A stretch of 64,000 bases of DNA from Sporosarcina globispora (GCF_001274725.1 NZ_LGUF01000007.1:4778430-4842429); one strand, 5' to 3'; positions 41,864 to 51,207 are shown, counted from the first letter of the stretch. The notes: generated from the letters alone by a model not told the origin. A program made the numbers and translations.

Positions 41864-43204
41864 TTAGAATAGAAGCTCTGCTCCTTTTTTATAATATTCG
41901 TCCATTATTTCTTTCGGAACCATACTGCCGCCAGTCGCCCACATGAGATGGACAGCATTTTTCATTTGATCTTTTAAGTTATGATTCTGTACATATTCTT
42001 TCCCTTGTTTCTCAGCCGCTAACTTTACTGGACCTATGACGCCTGCCAATGCGGAAGGCTCAAGGTGAATATTTTCTGTGTCGGCCAATACGCTTAATAG
42101 TTTAAATAATTCATGATCACTTACCGTATAGCTTCCGCTTAATAATGGTTCAATCGTTTGACCAACGAATCTTGACGGCCTTCCAACGGCAAGGCCGTCA
42201 GCTGATGTGATGTTGTCAATTCCAAAATCTTGAACAGAAACTTGATCATGCAGCCCTGTTACGAGACCAAGCAACATACATGGAGAATGAGTAGGCTCTG
42301 CAAAGAAGCAATGTACATGATCTTGATAGATTAATTTTAAACCAAAAGCGACTCCCCCCGGTCCGCCTCCTACACCACATGGCAGATAAACAAAAAGCGG
42401 ATGGTTTTCATCTACGGTTATATTTAATTCTTCTAACTGTTTTTTTAAACGAAAAGCTGCCACTGCATAGCCTAAAAACAAATCACGGGAGTTCTCGTCA
42501 TCAATGAAGTAGCAATTCGGATCACTATCAGCCTGTTTACGCCCCTCTTCGACTGCTTTGCTGTAATCTTCCTTATATTCAACCACCGTTACTCCTTTGC
42601 TTTTAAGGAGATCTTTCTTCCATTCCTTTGCATCCGCAGACATATGGACGGTTACTTTAAAACCCAATTTGGCACTCATTATGCCAATACTTAACCCTAA
42701 ATTGCCTGTAGATCCGACGGCAATGGAGTATTCGGAATAGAAGTCTCTGAATTTCTCACTATCAAGGATCGAATAATCATCCTCTACTGATAATAAACCA
42801 TGCTGAATCGCTAATGATTCTGCGTGTTTCAACACTTCGTAAATGCCGCCGCGTGCTTTAATGGAACCTGATATCGGAAGATGGCTGTCACATTTCAGCA
42901 ACAATTCCCCTTCTAATGGATGATCATACATCTCTGATAATTTTTGACGCATCGACGGGACGGAAACAATAGGAGATTCAATGATCCCCTCCTGTTGTCT
43001 AGTTTCAGGAAAAACCTCTGCGATGTAAGGGGCAAAACGCATCAACCTTTCCTCTGCATCTTTTACATCATTCTCATTCAGCGGAAGTTTCTTAACTCCT
43101 TTTTGAAATGGTTCCTTTTTTGGATTTGTCCAAAATACTTCTTTTACAGCTGCTAGCTCGCCTATTAAAGGATACTCTTTTATCCAATCTTGATTCGTTT
43201 TCAT
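41864..43204 (-). CDS. dsdA: D-serine ammonia-lyase (D-serine dehydratase)
   Basis: PLP-dependent fold-type II enzyme converting D-serine to pyruvate and ammonia. The 446 residues equal DsdA-family length (about 440). The Schiff-base lysine lies in [16 protein letters not shown], the phosphate-binding loop is [13 protein letters not shown] and the glycine-rich segment is [20 protein letters not shown] precedes two adjacent candidates, GTG 43207 and ATG 43204. It is the last of ten same-strand genes with gaps of 65 bases or less. The operon context of importer and phospho-hydrolases suggests D-serine is released from an imported compound, which is inference. Confidence 0.9.
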   Translation of the reverse strand: MKTNQDWIKEYPLIGELAAVKEVFWTNPKKEPFQKGVKKLPLNENDVKDAEERLMRFAPYIAEVFPETRQQEGIIESPIVSVPSMRQKLSEMYDHPLEGELLLKCDSHLPISGSIKARGGIYEVLKHAESLAIQHGLLSVEDDYSILDSEKFRDFYSEYSIAVGSTGNLGLSIGIMSAKLGFKVTVHMSADAKEWKKDLLKSKGVTVVEYKEDYSKAVEEGRKQADSDPNCYFIDDENSRDLFLGYAVAAFRLKKQLEELNITVDENHPLFVYLPCGVGGGPGGVAFGLKLIYQDHVHCFFAEPTHSPCMLLGLVTGLHDQVSVQDFGIDNITSADGLAVGRPSRFVGQTIEPLLSGSYTVSDHELFKLLSVLADTENIHLEPSALAGVIGPVKLAAEKQGKEYVQNHNLKDQMKNAVHLMWATGGSMVPKEIMDEYYKKGAELLF

Positions 43205-43229
43205 CACTCATTATCCTCCAGATAGAATC

Positions 43230-43550
43230 TTAATGTCCTGAAGTTATTTTAACACCGACAGCCCCTGCAATGATACATAAAATCCATATCGTTGATCTTA
43301 AATTTCTAGGTTCATTAAAGAAGATCATGCCGGCTAAAACACTGCCGACAGTACCTATGCCAGTCCATATGGCATAGGCAGTCCCCACTGGAAGAGAAGT
43401 TACTGACAAAGAAAGAAAATAAAAGCTTAAACTTCCGAAAACAAGACAACTGATCGTAGATGGCCATTTTTTAAAACCTTCTGCACACTTCAGACTGATT
43501 ACACTTCCAATCTCGGCAAAGCCTGCAATAAGAAGAAAAAACCAATCCAT
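43230..43550 (-). CDS. SMR-family exporter subunit 2
   Basis: Small four-helix membrane transporter of 106 residues. The conserved glutamate lies in LLIAGFAEIGSVISLKCAEG. The Gdx/SugE-type signature GTAYAIWTGIGTVGSVLAG is intact, and helix 4 is WILCIIAGAVGVKIT. Paired SMR genes usually encode a heterodimer of opposite orientations, as in YkkCD. AGGAG precedes the ATG. It lies 40 bases after its partner and 22 before dsdA. Substrates could be guanidinium-like or other small cations; not shown by sequence. Confidence 0.85.
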   Translation of the reverse strand: MDWFFLLIAGFAEIGSVISLKCAEGFKKWPSTISCLVFGSLSFYFLSLSVTSLPVGTAYAIWTGIGTVGSVLAGMIFFNEPRNLRSTIWILCIIAGAVGVKITSGH

Positions 43551-43590
43551 TGAATCAACTCCTAACCCTTTACCTATCCTTCAATTCCTT

Positions 43591-43920
43591 TTATGTTTTA
43601 GGTTCCGCTGGGCTTATTTTTAGCCCAATGATCCCTGTGATCATTAACATGACAAAAAATACTTTCCATAGATTAATGGTCTCTCCCCAATAAATCATCC
43701 CGGCTACGACTGTACCTACCGTTCCCAATCCAGTAAAAACGGCATAGCCAGTTCCTAAAGGAACCGAATGGAACGATTTTGAAAGTAAAAAGAAACTAAG
43801 GAGTATTAACCCTACTGTTATTACGCTTGGGATCAGGATGGTAAATCCATGTGAATATTTAATACCCATAACCCAAACAATTTCTAAAAGCCCTGCCACG
43901 ATAAGATAGATCCATGCCAT
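43591..43920 (-). CDS. SMR-family exporter subunit 1
   Basis: Partner of the next SMR gene, 109 residues with four helices. The key glutamate is in LIVAGLLEIVWVMGIKYSHG, and the helix 3 signature is GTGYAVFTGLGTVGTVVAG, of the Gdx/YkkC-YkkD branch more than the EmrE branch. AAGGAG lies 12 bases before the ATG. It is part of the ten-gene operon, after the HAD phosphatase. No guanidine riboswitch is present in the 30-base gap in front. Confidence 0.85.
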   Translation of the reverse strand: MAWIYLIVAGLLEIVWVMGIKYSHGFTILIPSVITVGLILLSFFLLSKSFHSVPLGTGYAVFTGLGTVGTVVAGMIYWGETINLWKVFFVMLMITGIIGLKISPAEPKT

Positions 43921-43950
43921 TTACTTGTTCTCTCCTTCCGGCATTGTCAC

Positions 43951-44823
43951 CTATTTTGCAGCAGCGAAGCTTTCCATGTATCGATTAAGTGCATGAGCTA
44001 CCCCATTCTCAACGTTCGTAAGGGTTGTCATTGTACAAACCGCTTTTATCTCATCTTTCGCATTTCCCATCGCCACACTGCATCCAACTTTTTCGAACAT
44101 GGATAAATCATTGTTGCTGTCCCCGATGGCCATAGCCCGGTCTAAGGTGCCATTCAGCATAAATGCCAATTTTTCAAGGGCCATTCCTTTTGAAGCTCCT
44201 TTATTCGTAATTTCAATGTTATGATCGGCAGATGAAACAACCATTAACTCATCAATCGTCTTAAATTGGTTCCATGCTTCCTCCAATTTCATTTTGTCAA
44301 AAGAGCATGCTAAAATATTATTGAATTCTTCCGCTTGCCTAAGAATATCTTGGTAGCTTTCAACGAATACATATCCAAACTGATCAAATTGCCTCTCCGC
44401 TTCTGCAACCAATTCTTTCATATCCTTATCTAAATCAGAGCTTTTCAAACTATGAATCTCATTATAGAAATCCTGTCTTCTTTTTTTAGTTGCATAAATT
44501 GCTTGATCCGTAAACACCTCATAATAATAATTCCGCTCATCCAGCCATTGAAGAATCGATTCAGCACAATCTTTTGTTATTGTAATAGATGAAATACATT
44601 CCCCATTTTTCGCATGAATGGTTGCTCCATTTGTCCCGATGACATACGGCGAAATCTTGGCTTTTTCACAAATAGTTTGAACATCAAAATAGGCCCGACC
44701 TGTTGAAATGATTACTTCTAAACCTTTTTCTTGAGCAGATTGAATAGCCTTTATGTTTTCTTCGCTAATTTCGTTCTGGTCGTTCAATAATGTTCCATCT
44801 AAATCTATTGCAATAAAACTCAT
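43951..44823 (-). CDS. Cof-type HAD phosphatase
   Basis: Cytoplasmic phosphatase of 290 residues, HAD type IIB. Motif I FIAIDLDGTLLND is complete (both Asp present, unlike yhaX), motif II is VIISTGRAYF, motif III is KGASKGMALEKL, motif IV is AMAIGDSNNDLSMFEKVG. Substrates of this group are sugar phosphates and similar. Lying between the DeoR regulator and SMR genes of an operon with a phosphodiesterase-like enzyme, it may remove phosphate from the imported compound. AAAGGAG precedes the ATG. Confidence 0.87.
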   Translation of the reverse strand: MSFIAIDLDGTLLNDQNEISEENIKAIQSAQEKGLEVIISTGRAYFDVQTICEKAKISPYVIGTNGATIHAKNGECISSITITKDCAESILQWLDERNYYYEVFTDQAIYATKKRRQDFYNEIHSLKSSDLDKDMKELVAEAERQFDQFGYVFVESYQDILRQAEEFNNILACSFDKMKLEEAWNQFKTIDELMVVSSADHNIEITNKGASKGMALEKLAFMLNGTLDRAMAIGDSNNDLSMFEKVGCSVAMGNAKDEIKAVCTMTTLTNVENGVAHALNRYMESFAAAK

Positions 44824-44888
44824 AAAATATTTCTCCTTTTCTTACAAAATCTATTAATTCTCCTCTCTGTCTAAAGGGAGAACATGGA

Positions 44889-45671
44889 TTATGCTACAAC
44901 CCAATTCATCATCCCTAATTCGGGATGATCCTTCCATACCTCTGGATATGGCTGTTCGCAGACAACAACATCCATTTTTTCTAAAGGACAAATTTTACTA
45001 AAAGTATCAACGCCAATTTTGGAGGAATCTGTTAGCAATATGACTTGCTTAGATACTTCAACCATCTTGCGTGAAACCAATGTTTCGTGTAAATGATAAT
45101 TACTAACTCCATTTTGAATAGAAAAACCGCCCGCTGAAATGAAAGCTTTATCGATATTAAATTGATTCAGCATTTGTTCAGTAAGACTACCGGATATCGA
45201 CTGGTGCTTTGGATCAATTTGTCCCCCAAGCAATAAAACTTGACCTGTGAACATATTTTGGTTGAGAGATTCCGTCAACACAGATGATACAGGAAGTGAA
45301 TTAGTGATAATTGTAATATCCATTTTCTTTTCAATCTGCTTAGCAAATTCGAGCATGGTCGTTCCGACATCAATGGCAATTACATCTCCGTCAGAAATGA
45401 GTTCCACACCTTTTTTGCCAACCTTCACTTTGGCTTCATGATTCACAGTTGTACGCTGTATAAAAGGAGGTTCCTCAGATTGAAAGACAGAATGAATCGC
45501 TCCACCGTAAACCCTTTTTAATAATCCTTTTTCCTCTAAGATCATCAAGTCACGCCGAATTGTTTCTTCAGAAACCTGAAATTGTCCGACTAATTCCACG
45601 ACTTTTACTTTTCCAGTTTTCTTAAGTTCTTTTAATATTTCATTTTTCCTTTCTTCAGGCAAAATGGACAT
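44889..45671 (-). CDS. DeoR/GlpR-family transcription regulator
   Basis: Repressor of 260 residues with an N-terminal winged helix (RKNEILKELKKTGKVKVVEL, then FQVSEETIRRDLMILEEKG, the DeoR signature) and a C-terminal sugar-phosphate-sensing domain (AIDVGTTMLEFAKQI, TIITNSLPVSSVL, SGSLTEQMLNQF). DeoR proteins usually respond to a phosphorylated sugar intermediate. It is encoded inside the operon it probably controls. GGAGG precedes the ATG. The likely operator is the palindrome at 50546-50566. Confidence 0.9.
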   Translation of the reverse strand: MSILPEERKNEILKELKKTGKVKVVELVGQFQVSEETIRRDLMILEEKGLLKRVYGGAIHSVFQSEEPPFIQRTTVNHEAKVKVGKKGVELISDGDVIAIDVGTTMLEFAKQIEKKMDITIITNSLPVSSVLTESLNQNMFTGQVLLLGGQIDPKHQSISGSLTEQMLNQFNIDKAFISAGGFSIQNGVSNYHLHETLVSRKMVEVSKQVILLTDSSKIGVDTFSKICPLEKMDVVVCEQPYPEVWKDHPELGMMNWVVA

Positions 45672-45695
45672 TTCTCATCCTCCAAGAAAATTCAT

Positions 45696-46709
45696 TTATA
45701 GAAAAAGGCATTCTTTCTTTGGTAAAATAATTTGAATGTGTGTTCCTTGGTCAAATATTGCCCCGCGGTGATGCAGATCATCTACATGGAAAGAAAAATC
45801 CTCTGACTCAACTTCATATCTTAATATGTTTCCTGTCATGGAGACATCCTTTATTATTCCTTTAAGTCGCCAATTCTCTTGTAAATCCTGGCTCTCTTCA
45901 CCAATAGGAAGCAGCTTTAACACTTCAGGCCGAAAGGCAACTTCATCCCCTTTTAATTCCGTACTGCGAACGAGTTTGCGAAATGTGTCCATTTTAAAGA
46001 CATTATAATTTCCAATGAAATTTGCTACAAATGTGTTGACAGGAGTTGTATAAATTTCCGTTGGAGAACCGGATTGTACAACATTTCCTTTATTCATCAC
46101 GAAAATTCGATCTGACATCGTCATTGCTTCTTCCTGATCGTGTGTAACAAAAATGGTAGTAATATTTAATTCCTTTTGTATTCTCTTTAATTCCTTTTGC
46201 AAACTTTTTCTAATTTTAGCATCCAGCGCACTTAACGGTTCATCTAAAAGCAAGACTTTCGGCTCGATAACAAGCGCGCGAGCCAAAGCAACCCTCTGCT
46301 GCTGTCCACCTGATAATTGGTGAGGATAAGATTCTTCTTTTCCTGCTAAGTCTACCATCTCAATCATCTTTGCCACTTTGGATTTTATATTTTTAACCTT
46401 TTTCATTTTAAGGCCGTATGCGATATTATCAAAAACGTTCATATTTGGAAAAAGAGCATATGACTGAAATACCATACCGACTTCACGCTGCCTCGGAGAT
46501 AAGTTTGTAATGTCTTTTCCATCAATTAAGATTCTTCCAGCATCAACATCTTCAAGCCCTGCAATGGAACGAAGCAATGTGCTTTTACCGCACCCGCTTT
46601 GCCCAAGCAGTGTAGCAAATTCACCTTTGTTTAAAGTAATGGATATATCATTTAATACAACTTGGTTTTCATACTTTTTAGTCACTTGGTCGATGGTTAC
46701 ATAACTCAT
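45696..46709 (-). CDS. ABC importer ATPase (PotA/FbpC/PhnT type)
   Basis: ATPase of 337 residues for the adjacent importer. Walker A GQSGCGKSTLL, Q-loop VFQSYALFPNM, signature LSGGQQQRVALARAL, Walker B VLLLDEPLSALDAK and H-loop VTHDQEEAM are all intact; a C-terminal TOBE region follows. This type serves polyamine, iron, sulfate or 2-aminoethylphosphonate importers. It overlaps the upstream permease gene by 4 bases. Confidence 0.9.
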   Translation of the reverse strand: MSYVTIDQVTKKYENQVVLNDISITLNKGEFATLLGQSGCGKSTLLRSIAGLEDVDAGRILIDGKDITNLSPRQREVGMVFQSYALFPNMNVFDNIAYGLKMKKVKNIKSKVAKMIEMVDLAGKEESYPHQLSGGQQQRVALARALVIEPKVLLLDEPLSALDAKIRKSLQKELKRIQKELNITTIFVTHDQEEAMTMSDRIFVMNKGNVVQSGSPTEIYTTPVNTFVANFIGNYNVFKMDTFRKLVRSTELKGDEVAFRPEVLKLLPIGEESQDLQENWRLKGIIKDVSMTGNILRYEVESEDFSFHVDDLHHRGAIFDQGTHIQIILPKKECLFL

Positions 46710-47581
46710 GAGTTTTCACCTTCTAATGCAAATTTTTTATCACGGCTTTGTTTTCTTAATAATGAAAGAACGCGGTTCTTTTTTTTCCCGGCAGGATTTT
46801 TTTCGTTTTTAAAAGTAAGTTTTAATACAGTTCCCGTTAAAAGCAAAATCACTGAATAATACGTAATAACAATTGCACTTGTTAAGTGGCCACTGCTGTT
46901 TAGTTTATCTGCAAGAAAAATTTGCAAGGTTTCAAATCTGCCTCCAACAAGCAAATTAGCCAAAGCAAATTCACTAAACAATAGTGCGACTGATAATAAT
47001 GTTGACACTAAGATACCAGAGATTATATTTGGAAACACCACTGTACGGAACGCCTGAAATTTTGTGGCACCGAGTAATTCGGCTGCATCAACAAGCTGTA
47101 CTGCATTTATCGTTCGAAGGCTGTTGCGAATACCCTGATACATAAATGGCAGAATCGTTATGAAGTAAGCACCTATTAAAATCCAAGGTGTTCCGGCAAT
47201 TGGAATCAAGCTATTTGAATATAACTTGATTAATCCTACAGCTCCAACAATGGGAGGTATTCCATATGGAAGCATTGCTGCAGCCTGAAGCAATCGTTCC
47301 CATTTACTGAAATATACGGTGATGATAAAGATCGTTGGCAGCATAATAACAATACTAAGACCTACTGACATCACGATTAAAAACAGAGTTCGTTGAAAAG
47401 CATCAAAAAAGCGTTCATCTTGAAATAATTCAATATACCATTTCATTGTATAACTCTCAGGTAAAATCGTATGATCCCATTTACCTGCGATCGAGAACAA
47501 GAATGTTCCTATAAGTGGAATTAATAAATAGATAACCAGAAGTCCAACGAGTGCTTTATGAAAAGACAATAAAGATTTCAT
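46706..47581 (-). CDS. ABC importer permease 2
   Basis: Inner-membrane permease of 291 residues with about six helices and the BPD_transp_1 coupling motif region DAAELLGATKFQAFRTVVFP. It starts with LVIYLLIPLIGTFLFSI, and AGGAGGG precedes the ATG. Overlaps by 4 bases at both ends show tight coupling with the other permease and the ATPase. Confidence 0.88.
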   Translation of the reverse strand: MKSLLSFHKALVGLLVIYLLIPLIGTFLFSIAGKWDHTILPESYTMKWYIELFQDERFFDAFQRTLFLIVMSVGLSIVIMLPTIFIITVYFSKWERLLQAAAMLPYGIPPIVGAVGLIKLYSNSLIPIAGTPWILIGAYFITILPFMYQGIRNSLRTINAVQLVDAAELLGATKFQAFRTVVFPNIISGILVSTLLSVALLFSEFALANLLVGGRFETLQIFLADKLNSSGHLTSAIVITYYSVILLLTGTVLKLTFKNEKNPAGKKKNRVLSLLRKQSRDKKFALEGENS

Positions 47582-48516
47582 CGTAAATCCCTCCTAATGC
47601 GGCGCATCATTTGTTCATTGAACCATAACGCACCTATCATCGTCACTGCTAAAAGAACTCCCATCGCACTGCCCAGCTGCGGCTTTAATGCTACATCACT
47701 TGCAACCAAGGAAGCGATTTGCAACGACAGCAAGTTATAATTGCTTCCGACCAATGCATAGGCTGTTGCATAAGCTCCCATCGCATTTGCAAACAAAATA
47801 CTGAACGTACCTACAATACTTGGCAGCAGTACTGGAATACCGATACGATGCCAAAATGAAAACTTCGAACCACCTAATAGTGAAGAAGCTTCTTTCCATT
47901 GTTTTTTAATTCCTTGATAAGAGGGGTAGATGAGCATAACAGCAAGCGGAATTTGAAAATAAATATAAACAAGAATGAGGCCTGTCCAAGAGTATAAATT
48001 AAAGTCCGCAAACACATCCAAACCCATTTTAGCAAAAAGCAATGTAAACAATCCGTTGTTTCCAAGCAAAATAATGTATGAAAATGAAAGGGGGATTCCC
48101 TCAAAATTCGAAGTCATATTTGTAATCATCAGCAGCCGGTTTTGTATTTTTTGTGAGAACTTTGTAATTGAATACGCTGCAATAACCGCTGTAATCACAG
48201 AAATTACAGCAGATATTAAGGAAATAACAAGGCTATTCTGAATGGCCTTCATGTAAAAATCACTTTTAAAAATGGTTAAATATTGATTAATCGTAACTTG
48301 AATTCCATCGTCTGCATAAAAGCTATTTTTAATCATTGCTGCTAATGGTCCGATTTCAAAACCAATGACAAACAAAATAAATGGCAGTAAAAGAGCTAAT
48401 AAGTAAATTTTTTGTTTTTTTATTTTTCGCAAGACTTCTCGCTCCTCTATGTTCTCTATCAATTTGGGAATTGGTTTAACCATGCGTACGTTAAACCAAT
48501 TCCAGTAATTCTTCAT
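47578..48516 (-). CDS. ABC importer permease 1
   Basis: Permease of 312 residues. A basic cytoplasmic start of about 35 residues (IEEREVLRKIKKQK) precedes six helices, beginning IYLLALLLPFILFVIGFEIG. The EAA-type coupling loop is KEASSLLGGSKFSFWHRIGI. ATG 48516 has no clear ribosome binding site and lies 9 bases after the preceding gene, so it probably depends on translational coupling; ATG 48483 is an alternative. With permease 2 it forms a heterodimeric channel. Confidence 0.87.
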   Translation of the reverse strand: MKNYWNWFNVRMVKPIPKLIENIEEREVLRKIKKQKIYLLALLLPFILFVIGFEIGPLAAMIKNSFYADDGIQVTINQYLTIFKSDFYMKAIQNSLVISLISAVISVITAVIAAYSITKFSQKIQNRLLMITNMTSNFEGIPLSFSYIILLGNNGLFTLLFAKMGLDVFADFNLYSWTGLILVYIYFQIPLAVMLIYPSYQGIKKQWKEASSLLGGSKFSFWHRIGIPVLLPSIVGTFSILFANAMGAYATAYALVGSNYNLLSLQIASLVASDVALKPQLGSAMGVLLAVTMIGALWFNEQMMRRIRRDLR

Positions 48517-48525
48517 TTTACTGAT

Positions 48526-49359
48526 TTAAATGGTAATTTTTCCTTTAAGACCCGGCAATTGATAGGAAATCATTTTATTGGATGGCTCAATATTTAAAAG
48601 TTCACAAACGAGCGGTGCGAAAGCCAATTGCGGAACCACTTCACTATAAACGCCAGGCTCAACTTTTGGACTGATCATAAAGAGTGGTACATCACGCTCA
48701 CCATCTGTTATGCCTCCATGATTGCCCGTTTCACTCATCCCATGATCAGAAGTTATTAAAATGTGGTAGCCTTCTTTGATCCAAATTGGCAGAAGCTGAG
48801 CCAATAAGCTTCCCACTTTTAAAATTTGTTCACGATATTCTTTTGATTCCGATCCAAACGCTTCTCCTTTTACATCTACACCCATTGGGTGGATATATAA
48901 AAAGTGCGGGTCATGCTTTCTGCGCAAAGCTTCTGCATCCATGAGCACATGACTGTCTGGATAGTCATCATCCCAATAAAATTTTCCGTATTGAATTGGC
49001 TTGGATGGATCCTCTTGCTCACGATCTTCAATGAAATGGAACGGCGCTCGATTATAAAGTTCGCTTACCCAGTAATACGATGCCGTGCCGTTTCTTAAAC
49101 CATTCTCTTTCGTCAGATGAAAGAGACTTTTCTCGCCAGATAGCCGAACCGCTTGATTGGACGTAATGCCGTTCACTGATGACGGTGTACCTGTTAACAG
49201 CACTTCATACAATGGACGGGAAAGACTAGGAAGCTCCGACTTCACTTTGTAAAGGGATGCCTGATTCGTTTCAACTAAATGCTGAAGAAATCCTAAGGCC
49301 TCACATGCTTTATCATATCTCATACCATCCACAACAATAGCGATTACTTTATTTGACAT
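48526..49359 (-). CDS. Alkaline-phosphatase-superfamily hydrolase (phosphodiesterase/NPP-like)
   Basis: Metal-dependent hydrolase of 277 residues in the alkaline phosphatase superfamily. Metal and nucleophile motifs are visible: AIVVDGMRYDKA (first Asp), LPSLSRPLYEVLLTG (Ser/Thr nucleophile region), the middle PMGVDVKG and the late SDHGMSETGNHGG. No signal peptide is present, so it acts in the cytoplasm on imported compound. It could cleave a phosphodiester or phosphonate-type substrate. It lies between the binding protein and permease genes of the operon, with an 11-base overlap with the former and AGAGGT before the ATG. Confidence 0.85.
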   Translation of the reverse strand: MSNKVIAIVVDGMRYDKACEALGFLQHLVETNQASLYKVKSELPSLSRPLYEVLLTGTPSSVNGITSNQAVRLSGEKSLFHLTKENGLRNGTASYYWVSELYNRAPFHFIEDREQEDPSKPIQYGKFYWDDDYPDSHVLMDAEALRRKHDPHFLYIHPMGVDVKGEAFGSESKEYREQILKVGSLLAQLLPIWIKEGYHILITSDHGMSETGNHGGITDGERDVPLFMISPKVEPGVYSEVVPQLAFAPLVCELLNIEPSNKMISYQLPGLKGKITI

Positions 49360-50461
49360 GGACTAACACCTCTTCCTGCCAAACCTGTGGCAATGTTTTT
49401 ACTGATTCTTCCCAAGCTTTGGAGTCTTCGATCGGTTTTGCATTTTTGTACTGTTCTTCTGGAACCATTTTTTCAGCTACTTCTTTTGGAAGTTCCACGT
49501 CACGAATCGGGCGGGCGAATCCTTTAGCCAAGTTAATTTGTCCTTCATCGCTTAAAATATATTCTCTAGTCGCCATCGCTGCATGAGGATGCTTTGCATA
49601 TTTGTTAATAATTGTTGCATAACCGCTTACTACTGAACCCTCACTAGGAATGCTTACATCAAATTGATCACGATTGATTTGTTCAGCGTAACCAAGAGCA
49701 TTGAAGTCCCATACTAAGGCAACTTCCACTTCTCCTTTTTCGATGTTAGCTGGTTTTGCATCTGTTAAGCTTAGACGGCCTTGCTTAGCAAGCTTAGTAA
49801 AAAAGTCAATTCCCGGCTGAAGATTTGTTTCATCACCGCCATAAGCCATCGCAGCAGCAAGAACCGCCATTTGGTTCTGTGCACCGCGCTGTACATCTCC
49901 AACGGTTACTTTATAATCTCCATTTAAGATGTCATCCCAAGATTTTGGCGGATTTTTTACTAGCTCTTTATTCGTTAAGAATGCAATCGTTCCTTGGTAA
50001 CCAACAACCCAATCCCCATTGTCATCTTTTGCCCATTCAGGTAACTCGTCCCAATAGGAAGTTTTATAAGGAAGCGTTAATTCTTTTTGTTCTGCGATTG
50101 GTCCAAAGGAAACCCCTACATCACCGATATCAGCAGTTGCATTTTCTTTTTCAGATTCCATTTTAGCGATCTCTTCTGCACTCGATAAATCTGTATCTGT
50201 GTGTTTCAATGTATATTTATCTGTAACTTCTGTCCACGTTTCACCCCAGTTGGCCCATGAATCTGGCATACCAACACTATTAATTTCTCCCTCTTCTTTT
50301 GCTTTTGTTTCAATTTCTTGCAAGGTTAATGATTCTGTATCACTTACAACTGGAGCAGCTTCCTCTTTATTTGCTCCGCAGCCAGCTAATCCTAATACAC
50401 TTATGCCTAACATCATTGCTTGAATAGACTTGTAACCTTTTTTCTTAAATGTGTAATTCAT
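49349..50461 (-). CDS. ABC importer substrate-binding lipoprotein
   Basis: Extracytoplasmic binding protein of 370 residues, anchored as a lipoprotein: basic start MNYTFKKKGYKS, hydrophobic core and lipobox LGLAGC with Cys28. The body is of the periplasmic-binding class 2 seen with spermidine, iron and phosphonate importers (WVVGYQGTIAFLTNKELV, NPPKSWDDILNGDYKVTVGD). ATG 50461 has GGAGGT 8 bases upstream; the frame to 50476 has none. It is the first gene of the ten-gene unit, and the operator-like palindrome lies 85-105 bases upstream. The ligand is unknown. Confidence 0.88.
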   Translation of the reverse strand: MNYTFKKKGYKSIQAMMLGISVLGLAGCGANKEEAAPVVSDTESLTLQEIETKAKEEGEINSVGMPDSWANWGETWTEVTDKYTLKHTDTDLSSAEEIAKMESEKENATADIGDVGVSFGPIAEQKELTLPYKTSYWDELPEWAKDDNGDWVVGYQGTIAFLTNKELVKNPPKSWDDILNGDYKVTVGDVQRGAQNQMAVLAAAMAYGGDETNLQPGIDFFTKLAKQGRLSLTDAKPANIEKGEVEVALVWDFNALGYAEQINRDQFDVSIPSEGSVVSGYATIINKYAKHPHAAMATREYILSDEGQINLAKGFARPIRDVELPKEVAEKMVPEEQYKNAKPIEDSKAWEESVKTLPQVWQEEVLVHVK

Positions 50462-50545
50462 TAAAAGTACCTCCAATTAATGTGGGTTTTTTAATTTTTA
50501 TTACTGTTTGTTACGGTTTCATCATAATCCGACAATGTTAATTCC

Positions 50546-50566
50546 ACATTAATCAAATATTAATGT
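50546..50566 (-). promoter_or_regulatory. Palindromic operator candidate of the ten-gene operon
   Basis: ACATTAAT and ATTAATGT form a perfect 8+8 bp inverted repeat with a 5-base centre. A third exact half-site lies at 50476-50483, just before the ribosome binding site of the binding-protein gene. Two spaced sites of this kind suit a DeoR-type repressor. Confidence 0.55.
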
Positions 50567-50727
50567 TTTGTAAAAACACACTTTAATCGTCACATTTATT
50601 TTTATTGGCTGCATCGGTTGTGAAGCATAAAATGCCGAGGTGGGGGAGGGGCGGATTCTATTCCTGCTTTTTAGTTATGTACGTTTGCTGCACTTCCCCG
50701 CTTTTCTCTGTTTGATAGCATGGGGAA
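50567..50727. other. Intergenic stretch without a recognised feature
   Basis: Between the operator candidate and the long hairpin near 50735. It holds AT-rich promoter-like DNA followed by a G-rich patch (GGTGGGGGAGGGGCGG at about 50639). No ORF with a ribosome binding site was seen. Confidence 0.4.
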
Positions 50728-50784
50728 TTAAAAAGAGGCTGACTCAAAAGGTCGTTTAAACGACGGCTCTTTTGAGTCAGCCTC
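50728..50784 (-). terminator. Long-stem terminator of the BsuPI gene
   Basis: GAGGCTGACTCAAAAG and CTTTTGAGTCAGCCTC are a perfect 16-bp stem with a smaller inner palindrome (GTCGTTTAAACGAC). On the minus strand a T5 run follows. A hairpin of this kind also looks like a mobile terminator-type repeat, but only one copy is in the window. Confidence 0.8.
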
Positions 50785-50832
50785 CTTATGAAGCCATTCC
50801 AAATAGAATGTTAAATGCAATATGATATTTCT

Positions 50833-51207
50833 TTAAGAGAGGGTAAACCTCCCCTTTGCTAGTGGTGTTTTTACACCTTCCTCATTACCAGCTAACGTTA
50901 CCGACACGATATACTCACCAGGCTCCACACGTTTTCCATCACATTTATAGTCCCAAGTTTCTTCCCATTTACGGGTTTCACCAGGATCAAAATTCACATA
51001 TTCAATTGCTTGTGTAAAAAATCTGCCTTTAGAGTATCGATACACTTCTTTTCCCTCTGGATTAAGCACGTGAATATCGTATTGTTGACCGGTTCTAAAG
51101 ATAAAAATCTTTTCAGAATCAGTATTATTCAGTAACGTAATGATAAACTTCACACTTTCTGAATTTTCCCAAGCATGAACAGTCAATTTAACTCCTTTAT
51201 TTTCCAA
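50833..51207 (-). CDS. BsuPI-type intracellular proteinase inhibitor
   Basis: BsuPI-domain protein of about 124 residues (B. subtilis Ipi 119), an inhibitor of intracellular subtilisin-type proteases. The family core is visible: SVKFIITLLNNTDSEKIFIF, RTGQQYDIHVLNPEGKEVYR, YSKGRFFTQAIEYVNFDPGE and EPGEYIVSVTL. TTG 51207 is preferred because the protein then begins MENKGVKLTVHA, in register with the B. subtilis protein; GTG 51219 with GAGGA upstream is the alternative. No signal peptide is present, so it is cytoplasmic. It is encoded directly downstream of a large secreted subtilase. Confidence 0.85.
   Translation of the reverse strand: MENKGVKLTVHAWENSESVKFIITLLNNTDSEKIFIFRTGQQYDIHVLNPEGKEVYRYSKGRFFTQAIEYVNFDPGETRKWEETWDYKCDGKRVEPGEYIVSVTLAGNEEGVKTPLAKGRFTLS

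Noticed and set aside
43921..43950. Guanidine riboswitch before the SMR genes
   Set aside because: The gap is only 30 bases and has no ykkC-type sequence.
50735..50784. 50-bp palindrome as an insertion-sequence end
   Set aside because: No transposase and no second copy in the window; it works as a terminator for the BsuPI gene.
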